A stretch of 8,497 nt of DNA from assembly GCA_946002345.1 (NCBI GenBank), contig CAMFZA010000063.1:1-8497 (forward strand), given 5' to 3'. Each line of letters starts with the position of its first letter. Positions within the stretch are counted from its first letter, which is position 1. Made by a program: the position numbers and the translations under genes. This stretch comes from an uncultured Phascolarctobacterium sp. Its GTDB lineage: Bacteria > Bacillota > Negativicutes > Acidaminococcales > Acidaminococcaceae. This document shows positions 1 to 5,864 of this stretch, piece after piece. The notes under the pieces were generated by a model, which had not been told where the DNA came from, did not search any database, and was given only the letters and a program-made list of their open reading frames with translations.

Positions 1-1
1 T

Positions 2-1792
2 GGTGGGCGTATTGCTGAGTGGCTGTGCGGTGCTCTGGGAGGTGTCAGCTTTCGGATCTCTACGGCGGAGTTCTTGGATGCTGGGTGCATTTGGGTTGAT
101 CTTGCCATGACCAATGAAGGCGAAGTCGTGGCACCTAGTACGGCCAGTGGGTTCAAGACAGAGGTATTCTATCTTGAGGGCAATAATAGAAATAACCAAC
201 AGCTCATCACTGAGATTATTGGTGACAAAAATAGTGGCTTGGTAGAGGCTTATCGCACAGGTGATGTTGTGAACCGTGGCGACATTGTAGCCCAAGGTGC
301 TGGAGAGGATAAGGGTGCTGTAACGCTGCACTCTTTCCATGGCAATACCACCAACTATGATAACTTCAAGCTGTTGAATGGTCAGGCAAGCTACGATTAT
401 TTGGGCGCAAATCAAACTTCTGTGGGTAATGAAATCAATACCATCATTGCCCGTTTCAATCCCGATACCGAGTACTTCTATGATGCCAAGGGCATCCTCA
501 TCAGCGATAGCGACATGAACCTGCTGGCTGATGCAGGCTCCTTGTACAACAATATGAACATTATCAGCGATAAGGATGTCAACCTGACTAGTGGCAAGGA
601 CTTGAGCATTGGTAACAGCGTGGCTTCCGTAATTGCAAAGGGCAATGTAATCGTTAAATCCACGGCCGGTCATGTAATCAACGATAGTCATGTGGAATCG
701 AGCGAGGGCAGCATTGTGCTGGATGGCGAGCAGGGTGTCACCAGTCAGGTTGGTGCAGCTCACCTGTCCGCTCTCAACGGCTCCATTAGTGCTGTTACTA
801 CCTATGGCCAGATCAATATCGATGAGCTCATTGCCGGCGATACTGCGGCAGCTGGTACTAAGGAAGCTGACTCCATTAATATTGGCAAGGTAGCAGGTAA
901 TGACGTTGTGCTTTACACTGAAAGTGCCGACACTACCATAAAGATTACCGAAAGCATACAGGTGGAAGACCATCTCTTGTTGCAGGGCAACAGCTTCACC
1001 TTGCCGAAGATTGACCGTCCTGAAGGTGCTAGCGGCACCCTCATCGTGGATGTAAATGGCATTGGTCAAGGCGGCAGCGGTGCTATGACCGGCCATTTGA
1101 GCCTTGATATCGACGGCGATGTACGCTTCACCACCATGAATGTGACCAACGCTACGGTGAATATCGGTGGCAAGCTGAGTGTTGACAAGCTCCATGTGGG
1201 CGGTGCAGCTCACTTCACTAGCCTTGGCTTTGTGACCGGCGTGTATGGCGGCGGCACAGCACCCTATCATGACAGCAGCAACGCTCTCTACTACGATTTG
1301 GGTGACGGCAGCGGCGCTGGCTACAACATGCACGTAACGGCGGAAGAGTTCCGCGCTGTCAAGGAAGGCGAGCCTGAAGAGGTACGTGCTTTGACGACGA
1401 TGAAGAGCTTGAAGCAGCGCCTCAGCGAGCTTGGCAATGGTCCGGAAACCTTCAACAAGGATAACGGCGGCTGGATGAACCTTTATGTAGACAGCTCCAA
1501 CTACCAACGCTCCAATGGCCTCCTGCTCCACATCGGTACGGGCTACAGAAGTGCTAACCAGCGCTGGAGCGCCGAGGATTTGAGCACCAAGCTGGTGGAC
1601 TTCAAGTCCCACGATGCGTTCATGACCAATTATGGTGATGCTTCTAGCATCTTTGGTCGTTACGATTTGGTAGAAATGCCTGCTAGACCAGTTGGCGACA
1701 TTTTGCACACTGCTAACAGTGGCAAGGTAGTGCTGCAAAAGGACAACAACGGCCTGCGGATTGAAGAAACGGAAGAGGACAAAGCAGAATAA
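2..1792 (+). CDS. C-terminal part of a large filamentous-haemagglutinin-like beta-helix surface protein (5' truncated by window)
   Basis: The reading frame is open from base 2 with no stop, so the gene begins before the window; a TTG at 74 is an internal codon, not a convincing start, and has no Shine-Dalgarno site. About 596 residues are visible. The first two thirds are rich in Gly, Asn, Asp, Ser and Val and show short alternating hydrophobic strands separated by turns (for example GNVIVKS, GSIVLDGEQG, GQINIDELIAGD), as expected of a right-handed parallel beta-helix in filamentous haemagglutinin/two-partner-secretion exoproteins. The last ~170 residues change character (an EEVRALTTMKSLKQRL helix-like segment, then a Trp/Tyr-richer region) and end in an acidic tail, IEETEEDKAE. 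There is no terminal beta-barrel signature, no LPXTG and no SLH repeat here, so an autotransporter is less likely than a TpsA-type secreted adhesin. A terminator follows the stop by 7 bases. Family assignment is by composition and repeat style; substrate or receptor cannot be told. Confidence 0.7.
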   Translation, partial: GGRIAEWLCGALGGVSFRISTAEFLDAGCIWVDLAMTNEGEVVAPSTASGFKTEVFYLEGNNRNNQQLITEIIGDKNSGLVEAYRTGDVVNRGDIVAQGAGEDKGAVTLHSFHGNTTNYDNFKLLNGQASYDYLGANQTSVGNEINTIIARFNPDTEYFYDAKGILISDSDMNLLADAGSLYNNMNIISDKDVNLTSGKDLSIGNSVASVIAKGNVIVKSTAGHVINDSHVESSEGSIVLDGEQGVTSQVGAAHLSALNGSISAVTTYGQINIDELIAGDTAAAGTKEADSINIGKVAGNDVVLYTESADTTIKITESIQVEDHLLLQGNSFTLPKIDRPEGASGTLIVDVNGIGQGGSGAMTGHLSLDIDGDVRFTTMNVTNATVNIGGKLSVDKLHVGGAAHFTSLGFVTGVYGGGTAPYHDSSNALYYDLGDGSGAGYNMHVTAEEFRAVKEGEPEEVRALTTMKSLKQRLSELGNGPETFNKDNGGWMNLYVDSSNYQRSNGLLLHIGTGYRSANQRWSAEDLSTKLVDFKSHDAFMTNYGDASSIFGRYDLVEMPARPVGDILHTANSGKVVLQKDNNGLRIEETEEDKAE

Positions 1793-1798
1793 TTTTTT

Positions 1799-1839
1799 AG
1801 CAGATAGCTGGCTCATGAAGCTGGCTATCTGCATTTTTA
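1799..1839 (+). terminator. Rho-independent terminator of the surface-protein gene (copy 1 of a duplicated terminator)
   Basis: The arms GCAGATAGC (1800-1808) and GCTATCTGC (1824-1832) are perfectly complementary. Five inner pairs, including two G-U, extend this to a 14-bp stem around the loop CATGA. ATTTTT follows the stem. It lies just past the stop of the surface-protein gene. A 41-base near-copy sits at 3132-3172 after rhuM, with 4 differences confined to the loop and inner 3' arm. Confidence 0.88.
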
Positions 1840-1911
1840 TTAGGAATTTTGAGATGTTAAACGAAGAGCTTGAAAACGGAAAACATTGTTATTTGTTCGT
1901 TATGTAAACAC

Positions 1912-1940
1912 TTGTGCAACGCGAGTAGATGAGTTATAAT
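1912..1940 (+). promoter_or_regulatory. Sigma-A-type promoter of rhuM
   Basis: TTGTGC (1912-1917), a 17-base spacer, then a perfect TATAAT (1935-1940). The predicted start near 1947 leaves a 5' UTR of about 118 bases before the rhuM ATG, in which I see only short weak hairpins. The rest of the 1840-1911 gap holds nothing convincing. Confidence 0.7.
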
Positions 1941-2064
1941 TATTGTAGGTTAATAAATTACTTAAGAAAAGCCGAGAAAGCAAGAGAGTATTCCTGTTGC
2001 TGCTTTGAATAAGCATATAGATTCATGTTGTCTATGAAATAGAGGAAAAGAGGGAGAAGTTTTG

Positions 2065-3108
2065 ATGAAAAAGGATAATCAAGTGAGTGCTTGCTCCAGT
2101 GCTGCTGCGTATTTGACTTATGTAGCTACTGTTGGGGAGCAACAGGATAGCGTAGAAATGCGTTATGAGGATGAGAATATCTGGCTTACACAAAAGATGC
2201 TGGCTACGTTGTATGGGGTTAATGTACGTACTATTAATGAACATATAAAGAAGATTTATTCTGATGCAGAGCTTGAAGAACAATCAACTATCCGGAAATA
2301 CCGGATAGTTCAAACAGAGGGTTCGCGACAGGTTAGTCGAGAGGTTACCCATTACAATTTACAGATGATTGTTGCGGTAGGCTTTAAAGTGAATAATGAA
2401 AGGGCAGTTCAGTTTCGCAAATGGGCTAATCATATTGTGAAGGAGTATACCATCAAGGGATGGGTTATAGATGATGACCGTTTAAAAAATGGAGATTCTG
2501 TGCTGACCAAAAAGTATTTTGATGAATTATTAGAGTATATTCGGGAAATAAGGATATCCGAGCGTAGGTTTTATCAAAAGATTACTGATATTTATGCAAC
2601 TTCCATAGATTACGATAAGACTGCAAAAACTACAAAGCTTTTTTTTGCAAAGGTACAAAATAAAATGCATTTTGCTGTTCATGGGCATACGGCTGCGGAG
2701 CTAATTTATGAGAGAGCTAATGCTGCTAAACCCCATATGGGACTAAGTACTTGGGCGGCGGCACCTGATGGAAAAATAATGAAAAGTGATGTTAGTGTTG
2801 CAAAAAATTATTTAACTGAGCAGGAGATGCATTCGTTAGAGCGTATTGTATCTGCTTACCTGGATTTAGCAGAAGATCGTGCGGAGCGGCATATTCCTAT
2901 GACCATGGAAGATTGGGCTAAACGCTTGGATTTGTTTTTGCTAGCAGATGATAGGGAGATTTTGCAGGATGCTGGCAAAGTAACGGCAGAGATTGCTAAA
3001 GATAAGGCAGAAACTGAGTTTGAGAAGTATAGGGTTATTCAAGATGGATTATTTGTTTCTGACTTTGATAAATACTTGTTGGAATTAGAAGATAAGACAA
3101 GCTTGTAA
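2065..3108 (+). CDS. rhuM: RhuM-family protein (virulence RhuM / antirepressor-like)
   Basis: A 347-residue protein of usual full length for the RhuM family, named after a gene of Salmonella pathogenicity island 3; its biochemical role is not established. Residues 39-65 (IWLTQKMLATLYGVNVRTINEHI and flanks) look like a DNA-binding/antirepressor helix-turn-helix segment. The family core follows: STIRKYRIVQTEG (74-86), REVTHYNLQMIVAVGFKVN (92-110), FRKWANHIVKEYTIKGW (117-133) and ISERRFYQKITDIY (164-177). A conserved C-terminal part contains KTTKLFFAKVQNKMHFAVHG and DWAKRLDLFL. There is no HPFxxGN Fic motif, so it is not a RhuM-Fic fusion. I chose ATG 2065 over TTG 2062 because AGGGAG (2051-2056) is then 8 bases away. 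The gene is visibly AT-richer than its neighbours (20/60 G+C at 2461-2520 against 32/60 at 3661-3720), suggesting transfer. It stands alone: no restriction-modification or phage gene adjoins it. Confidence 0.88.
   Translation: MKKDNQVSACSSAAAYLTYVATVGEQQDSVEMRYEDENIWLTQKMLATLYGVNVRTINEHIKKIYSDAELEEQSTIRKYRIVQTEGSRQVSREVTHYNLQMIVAVGFKVNNERAVQFRKWANHIVKEYTIKGWVIDDDRLKNGDSVLTKKYFDELLEYIREIRISERRFYQKITDIYATSIDYDKTAKTTKLFFAKVQNKMHFAVHGHTAAELIYERANAAKPHMGLSTWAAAPDGKIMKSDVSVAKNYLTEQEMHSLERIVSAYLDLAEDRAERHIPMTMEDWAKRLDLFLLADDREILQDAGKVTAEIAKDKAETEFEKYRVIQDGLFVSDFDKYLLELEDKTSL
2286..2310. repeat. Perfect 10-bp inverted repeat inside rhuM
   Basis: AACTATCCGG, the 5-base spacer AAATA, then CCGGATAGTT, a perfect inverted repeat within the coding sequence. 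It spans codons for the conserved STIRKYRIVQ segment. It could form a stable hairpin in the mRNA or be a binding site, but may be only a by-product of codon choice. Confidence 0.6.
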
Positions 3109-3131
3109 TGGTAACAAATGCTATAATTATT

Positions 3132-3172
3132 AGCAGATAGCTGGCTCACAAAGTCGGCTATCTGCATTTTTA
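3132..3172 (+). terminator. Rho-independent terminator of rhuM (copy 2 of the duplicated terminator)
   Basis: GCAGATAGC (3133-3141) pairs with GCTATCTGC (3157-3165), and inner pairs again give a 14-bp stem, here with loop CACAA, followed by ATTTTTA. It is 37 of 41 identical to the terminator at 1799-1839. The inner 3' arm has TC where copy 1 has CT, but the opposite GG still forms one G-C and one G-U pair either way, so the fold is preserved. Confidence 0.85.
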
Positions 3173-3190
3173 GGCTCTCCGTCAAAAGTT

Positions 3191-3230
3191 GTGGTTGGCG
3201 CTCTAACGTTCGTGTGGTCAGCGCTTTAAC
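3191..3230. repeat. Degenerate pair of 17-base direct repeats in the rhuM-mnmA gap
   Basis: GTGGTTGGCGCTCTAAC (3191-3207) and GTGGTCAGCGCTTTAAC (3214-3230) match at 14 of 17 bases with a 23-base period. They lie in the otherwise featureless stretch 3173-3310, where I see no gene or convincing promoter. Their meaning is unknown and chance is possible. Confidence 0.3.
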
Positions 3231-3310
3231 AGTATGGTGGTTTGGCTATGCAACTATGTGAATAATTAAGACTAGAAAGTGCTTTATGATGGACTGTACA
3301 ATATGATTAA

Positions 3311-3359
3311 AACCCCCGTAAGCTAAACTGGTGCTAAACCAGTAAAGCTTACGGGGGTT
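3311..3359. terminator. Two-tier hairpin, probably a bidirectional terminator between convergent rhuM and mnmA
   Basis: The outer stem AACCCCCGTAAGCT (3311-3324) with AGCTTACGGGGGTT (3346-3359) is a perfect 14 bp. An AA/AA internal loop separates it from a second perfect 6-bp stem, ACTGGT (3327-3332) with ACCAGT (3338-3343), closed by GCTAA. On the minus strand, 30 bases past the mnmA stop, it is followed by TTTTAATC. On the plus strand it is followed by ATTTCGTTTTT. The main role is probably mnmA termination. Confidence 0.75.
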
Positions 3360-3388
3360 ATTTCGTTTTTAGGTAAAAATGTTGTGTG

Positions 3389-4468
3389 TTAGATGATTCT
3401 GCCGCCGCCAACAACCACGTCGCCGTCGTACATAACTACGGCCTGACCTTTGGTGATGGCCCGCTGGGGCTCATCGAATTCGATGTGCAGGGTGTTAGCA
3501 TCGGGTTGGGTTACAGTGGCCCACTGCTCCGCGTGGTGGTAGCGAATGCGTGCCTTCACGCGGCGGGGCTCTGTAATGCGCTCACAGTCGATAAGGTTAA
3601 TGTCCGTAGCTGTGAGGCTCTTAGTAAAGAGCTCTGCATTGGTGGACAGCACAACCTGGTTGCGCTTAACATCGATATGCTGCACGTACATGGGCTCGGG
3701 CAATGCCAAACCAAGACCCTTGCGCTGGCCGATGGTGTAGTGAATGATGCCCTTGTGACGGCCCAAAACCTTGCCCTTGGTGTCCACAAAATTGCCCGGT
3801 GGGAATTTGCGACCCGTGCGCTGCTCGATAAAGTCGGCATAAGTCGTACCGTTTTGGATGAAGCAAATATCTTGGCTATCGTGCTTGTGGGCCGTAATAA
3901 AGCCGTGCTTTTCCGCAATGGCACGCACCTCGGGCTTGGACAAATTGCCCAAGGGGAATTGTACATGGGCCAGCTGCTCCTGGGTCATGCTGTAGAGCAC
4001 ATAGCTTTGGTCCTTTTCCGGATTTACAGCCTTGAGCAAGAGGTAACGTCCCTTGGTCTCGTCATATTGAATGCGGGCATAATGGCCAGTGACCACGTAA
4101 TCGCAGCCAATTTCCTTGGCCTTATTAAAAAGCTCGCCAAATTTTAAATAGCGATTGCAGTCGATGCAGGGATTGGGGGTCATGCCATTCATGTAGGCAT
4201 TGATGAAGCGGTCGATAACCTCCTTGCGGAAGCGGTCGCCGTAGTTAAAGGTAAAATGCTCCATGCCCATTTTGCTGCAAACGCTTTTTGCATCCTGAAT
4301 GTCGTCCAAGCTGCAGCATTTGCTGTCCATAACGGGCAGGCCAATATCCTCGTTATTAAAAAGCTTCATGGTGACGCCGGTGCAATCATAGCCCTGCTCC
4401 TGCATCAGGAGTGCTGCTACGCTGGAGTCCACGCCGCCACTCATAGCTATTAAAGCGTTCTTATTCAT
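3389..4468 (-). CDS. mnmA: tRNA-specific 2-thiouridylase MnmA
   Basis: A cytoplasmic enzyme that adenylates and thiolates U34 of tRNA(Lys/Glu/Gln) using ATP and persulfide sulfur passed from a cysteine desulfurase. The 359-residue protein is full length. The ATP-binding PP-loop SGGVDSS is at residues 10-16. The catalytic NPCIDC motif holds Cys101, the second catalytic/persulfide Cys is Cys202 in HDSQDICF, and TGHYAR (127-132) and YTIGQRKGLG are also family hallmarks. The CCSLDDIQDA insert after residue 50 is typical of Firmicutes MnmA. I start at ATG 4468 (MNKNALIAMSGG) because GGAGG (4475-4479) lies 6 bases upstream; an in-frame ATG at 4492 would add 8 unusual residues. It lies 60 bases downstream of hydE on the same strand and may be partly cotranscribed, but also has its own likely promoter. 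No iscS-type desulfurase gene is in the window. Confidence 0.96.
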   Translation of the reverse strand: MNKNALIAMSGGVDSSVAALLMQEQGYDCTGVTMKLFNNEDIGLPVMDSKCCSLDDIQDAKSVCSKMGMEHFTFNYGDRFRKEVIDRFINAYMNGMTPNPCIDCNRYLKFGELFNKAKEIGCDYVVTGHYARIQYDETKGRYLLLKAVNPEKDQSYVLYSMTQEQLAHVQFPLGNLSKPEVRAIAEKHGFITAHKHDSQDICFIQNGTTYADFIEQRTGRKFPPGNFVDTKGKVLGRHKGIIHYTIGQRKGLGLALPEPMYVQHIDVKRNQVVLSTNAELFTKSLTATDINLIDCERITEPRRVKARIRYHHAEQWATVTQPDANTLHIEFDEPQRAITKGQAVVMYDGDVVVGGGRII

Positions 4469-4480
4469 ATTTATCCTCCG

Positions 4481-4516
4481 AAGACAGTCCATAAGGTGTA
4501 TCTTCTGAACTGTCTT
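4481..4516 (-). promoter_or_regulatory. Hairpin in the mnmA leader next to its ribosome binding site
   Basis: AAGACAGT (4481-4488) and ACTGTCTT (4509-4516) form a perfect 8-bp inverted repeat with a 20-base loop, ending one base before the mnmA Shine-Dalgarno region. Read on the plus strand it is followed by T7 (4515-4521) and would resemble a terminator, but no plus-strand gene ends there. A role in mnmA translation is speculative. Confidence 0.35.
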
Positions 4517-4527
4517 TTTTTATACTC

Positions 4528-4536
4528 ATTATATCA
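4528..4536 (-). promoter_or_regulatory. Extended -10 promoter candidate for mnmA
   Basis: On the minus strand the sequence reads TGATATAAT, that is TG-N-TATAAT, an extended -10 element. It overlaps the last codons and stop of hydE. No good TTGACA-like -35 lies 16-18 bases upstream, which extended -10 promoters can do without. It would give mnmA its own transcript carrying the 4481-4516 hairpin. Confidence 0.45.
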
Positions 4537-5584
4537 CATTTTTTGCCACATCGCCGCGGTCCGTCACAATTTCATACCCTGCCATGCGCACTCTGGCCTC
4601 CAAGCAGCCCCTGCATTGGGCAGCCTCTTCGCCAGTGCAGATTTTGTTTTCGTACAGCTCGTACAGCTTGCGCACGTTGACGGGGGACAGGTTGGGCATG
4701 ACCACGTTGCCACCAGCCTTGAGCCCCAGCTCCCGCCCATTGGGATGGATGGTGCCTAAAGCAGTGGTAGAGGGCAGCAGAGCGTAGGGGAACATCAGGC
4801 GCAGGATGGAAAGCATGCGCAATGTTTGTTCCGCTGTGCCGCTTTTATGCTCGGCAAAGGGCGTTTGCTCATGGGTAATATAGGGACCGATGCCAATCAT
4901 ATCGGGCTTAAGCTCCTGCAAAAAGCGCAGGTCCGCCAGCAAATTCTCCGGCGTTTGGTAGGGAGAGCCTACCATAAAGCCACTGCCCACCTGATAGCCA
5001 ATAGCCTTTAAGTCGAAGAGACAACGCTTGCGATTAGCAAGGCTCATGCTGGCAGGATGCAGCTTAGCATAATGCTCCGGTGCTGCTGTTTCCTGGCGCA
5101 AAAGGTAGCGATTGGCACCTGCGTCGAAGTAGGCTTGGTAGCTAGCTCTTTTCTTCTCGCCTATGGAAAGAGTTATGGCACAATCGGGATGCTGCCTGCG
5201 AATGGCGGCGACAATGTCACAGACGCGCTCATCGGTAAAATAAGGGTCCTCACCGCCCTGCAGCACGAAGGTGCGAAACCCTAGTTGATAGCCCTCGCTG
5301 CAGCAGTCTAAAATCTGCTCCTTGCTCAAACGATAGCGATGAGCGTGGCTGTTGCCTGCGCGGATGCCGCAGTAGTAGCAATTATTTTTGCAGTAATTAG
5401 TGAATTCAATGAGACCGCGAATATAAACCTTTGTGCCATAATACTGTTGGCGGATTTTGTCAGCTGCTGCGGCTAAAAGCTGATTGGTAGCCTCATCTGT
5501 GCTAGTGATGAGCTCTAAAAGCTCTGCATCAGCTAAATCGCGCTTGTTAGCTAGTTTATCTATTAAAGTTTGCATGGTACTCAT
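4529..5584 (-). CDS. hydE: [FeFe]-hydrogenase H-cluster radical SAM maturase HydE
   Basis: HydE is a cytoplasmic radical S-adenosylmethionine enzyme that, with HydG and HydF, builds the diiron subcluster of [FeFe] hydrogenase. The 351-residue protein shows the hallmark RGLIEFTNYCKNNCYYCGIR, with the CX3CX2C [4Fe-4S]/SAM cluster on Cys65, Cys69 and Cys72. The GGED SAM-contact motif is at 110-113, followed by the LRQET barrel segment (162-166). Near the C-terminus Cys316, Cys324 and Cys327 form the CX7CX2C site that carries an auxiliary cluster in some HydE proteins. BioB and PylB are relatives, but the whole motif set fits HydE. Start ATG 5584 follows AGGAGGT (5591-5597) at 6 bases. A consensus promoter lies upstream. 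No hydF, hydG or hydrogenase structural gene is in the window, so partners must be encoded elsewhere; the downstream gene is mnmA. Confidence 0.94.
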   Translation of the reverse strand: MSTMQTLIDKLANKRDLADAELLELITSTDEATNQLLAAAADKIRQQYYGTKVYIRGLIEFTNYCKNNCYYCGIRAGNSHAHRYRLSKEQILDCCSEGYQLGFRTFVLQGGEDPYFTDERVCDIVAAIRRQHPDCAITLSIGEKKRASYQAYFDAGANRYLLRQETAAPEHYAKLHPASMSLANRKRCLFDLKAIGYQVGSGFMVGSPYQTPENLLADLRFLQELKPDMIGIGPYITHEQTPFAEHKSGTAEQTLRMLSILRLMFPYALLPSTTALGTIHPNGRELGLKAGGNVVMPNLSPVNVRKLYELYENKICTGEEAAQCRGCLEARVRMAGYEIVTDRGDVAKNVI

Positions 5585-5615
5585 GACTTCACCTCCTAAA
5601 TCCTAGTGCTTTAAT

Positions 5616-5633
5616 ATGTTTCATATGATACAT
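5616..5633. promoter_or_regulatory. Operator-like palindrome over the hydE -10 box
   Basis: ATGTTTCATATGATACAT is an 18-base palindrome broken only by one symmetric T/T pair (consensus ATGTNTCATATGANACAT). It covers the hydE -10 (5625-5630), the expected position for a repressor. I cannot assign it to a regulator family; it lacks the Rex and FNR half-sites I would recognise. Confidence 0.45.
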
Positions 5634-5653
5634 TAAATACGTCCTACTGTCAA
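5625..5653 (-). promoter_or_regulatory. Sigma-A promoter of hydE
   Basis: On the minus strand, TTGACA (5653-5648), a 17-base spacer, then TATCAT (5630-5625). The -35 is perfect and the -10 has one mismatch. It sits 40 bases upstream of the hydE start and is back to back with the cysK promoter; the two -35 boxes are 25 bases apart. Confidence 0.8.
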
Positions 5654-5678
5654 GAGAAGAAATTTTAACAAAAAAGTG

Positions 5679-5706
5679 TTGACACAGCTAAAATCTGATG
5701 TATAAT
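5679..5706 (+). promoter_or_regulatory. Sigma-A promoter of cysK
   Basis: A perfect TTGACA (5679-5684), a 16-base spacer and a perfect TATAAT (5701-5706). The expected start near 5713 gives a leader of about 160 bases before the cysK ATG, long enough for leader-based control. The -35 overlaps the small palindrome GTGTTGACAC (5676-5685). Confidence 0.85.
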
Positions 5707-5755
5707 AAACCTATCAATCAGCTATGAATACTAGAGATTGCAAGGAGATGGACTT

Positions 5756-5785
5756 ATGCATAAAGGAAAACGATGTTGTAATTAA
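5756..5785 (+). CDS. Candidate 9-residue Cys-Cys leader peptide upstream of cysK
   Basis: ATG at 5756 opens a 9-codon frame, MHKGKRCCN, ending TAA at 5783-5785, with two adjacent TGT Cys codons just before the end. A strong Shine-Dalgarno site AAGGAG (5742-5747) lies 8 bases upstream, and the frame sits about 43 bases into the predicted cysK transcript, 87 bases ahead of cysK. Tandem codons for the pathway's end product in a short upstream frame are the signature of ribosome-mediated attenuation: scarcity of charged tRNA(Cys) would stall the ribosome and change the leader fold. I see no rho-independent terminator between it and cysK, so control of translation or Rho access would fit better than classic transcription attenuation. 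A competing 29-codon frame (5724-5813) without a Shine-Dalgarno site overlaps it. Confidence 0.5.
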   Translation: MHKGKRCCN

Positions 5786-5803
5786 AAAGTATCACCCGGC
5801 ATG

Positions 5804-5864
5804 GCTCCAGTAGCTAATAATAAGCCCCAAAGGGCAGGCAATAAAAAATAGACAATAAAGGAGC
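5804..5864 (+). promoter_or_regulatory. Possible anti-Shine-Dalgarno structure in the cysK leader
   Basis: GCTCC (5804-5808) can pair with GGAGC (5860-5864), which contains most of the cysK ribosome binding site AAAGGAG (5857-5863). Between them GCCC (5824-5827) and GGGC (5832-5835) form a small CAAA-loop hairpin. A competing pairing, GGCT (5803-5806) with AGCC (5823-5826), would exclude both. The stems are short; this is a hypothesis from visual pairing with no energy calculation. Confidence 0.25.

Noticed and set aside
3..110. A frame-3 stretch at the window edge reading VGVLLSGCAVLW, resembling a lipoprotein signal.
   Set aside because: It stops after about 36 codons and overlaps the long frame-2 gene, which continues through it in frame.
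1854..1907. A 17-codon frame (ATG at 1854) between the first terminator and the rhuM promoter.
   Set aside because: It follows a terminator with no promoter between and has only a weak AGGA upstream.
3386..4147. A long open frame (253 codons) on the plus strand, antisense to mnmA.
   Set aside because: It lies wholly opposite a clear mnmA, has no ribosome binding site and no recognisable motif; it is explained by codon bias of the real gene.
4481..4521. A plus-strand rho-independent terminator (8-bp stem and T7) at the mnmA start.
   Set aside because: No plus-strand gene or clear promoter precedes it, and the 20-base loop is long; kept only as a leader hairpin or antisense stop.
5724..5813. 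A 29-codon plus-strand frame overlapping the Cys-Cys leader peptide, with two separate TGC Cys codons.
   Set aside because: Its ATG has no Shine-Dalgarno site, and the good AAGGAG lies inside it at the right distance for the 5756 start. It remains the main alternative reading of the leader.
5801..5851. A 16-codon frame beginning ATGGCTCCAGTA in the cysK leader.
   Set aside because: No ribosome binding site precedes it, and its composition is unremarkable.
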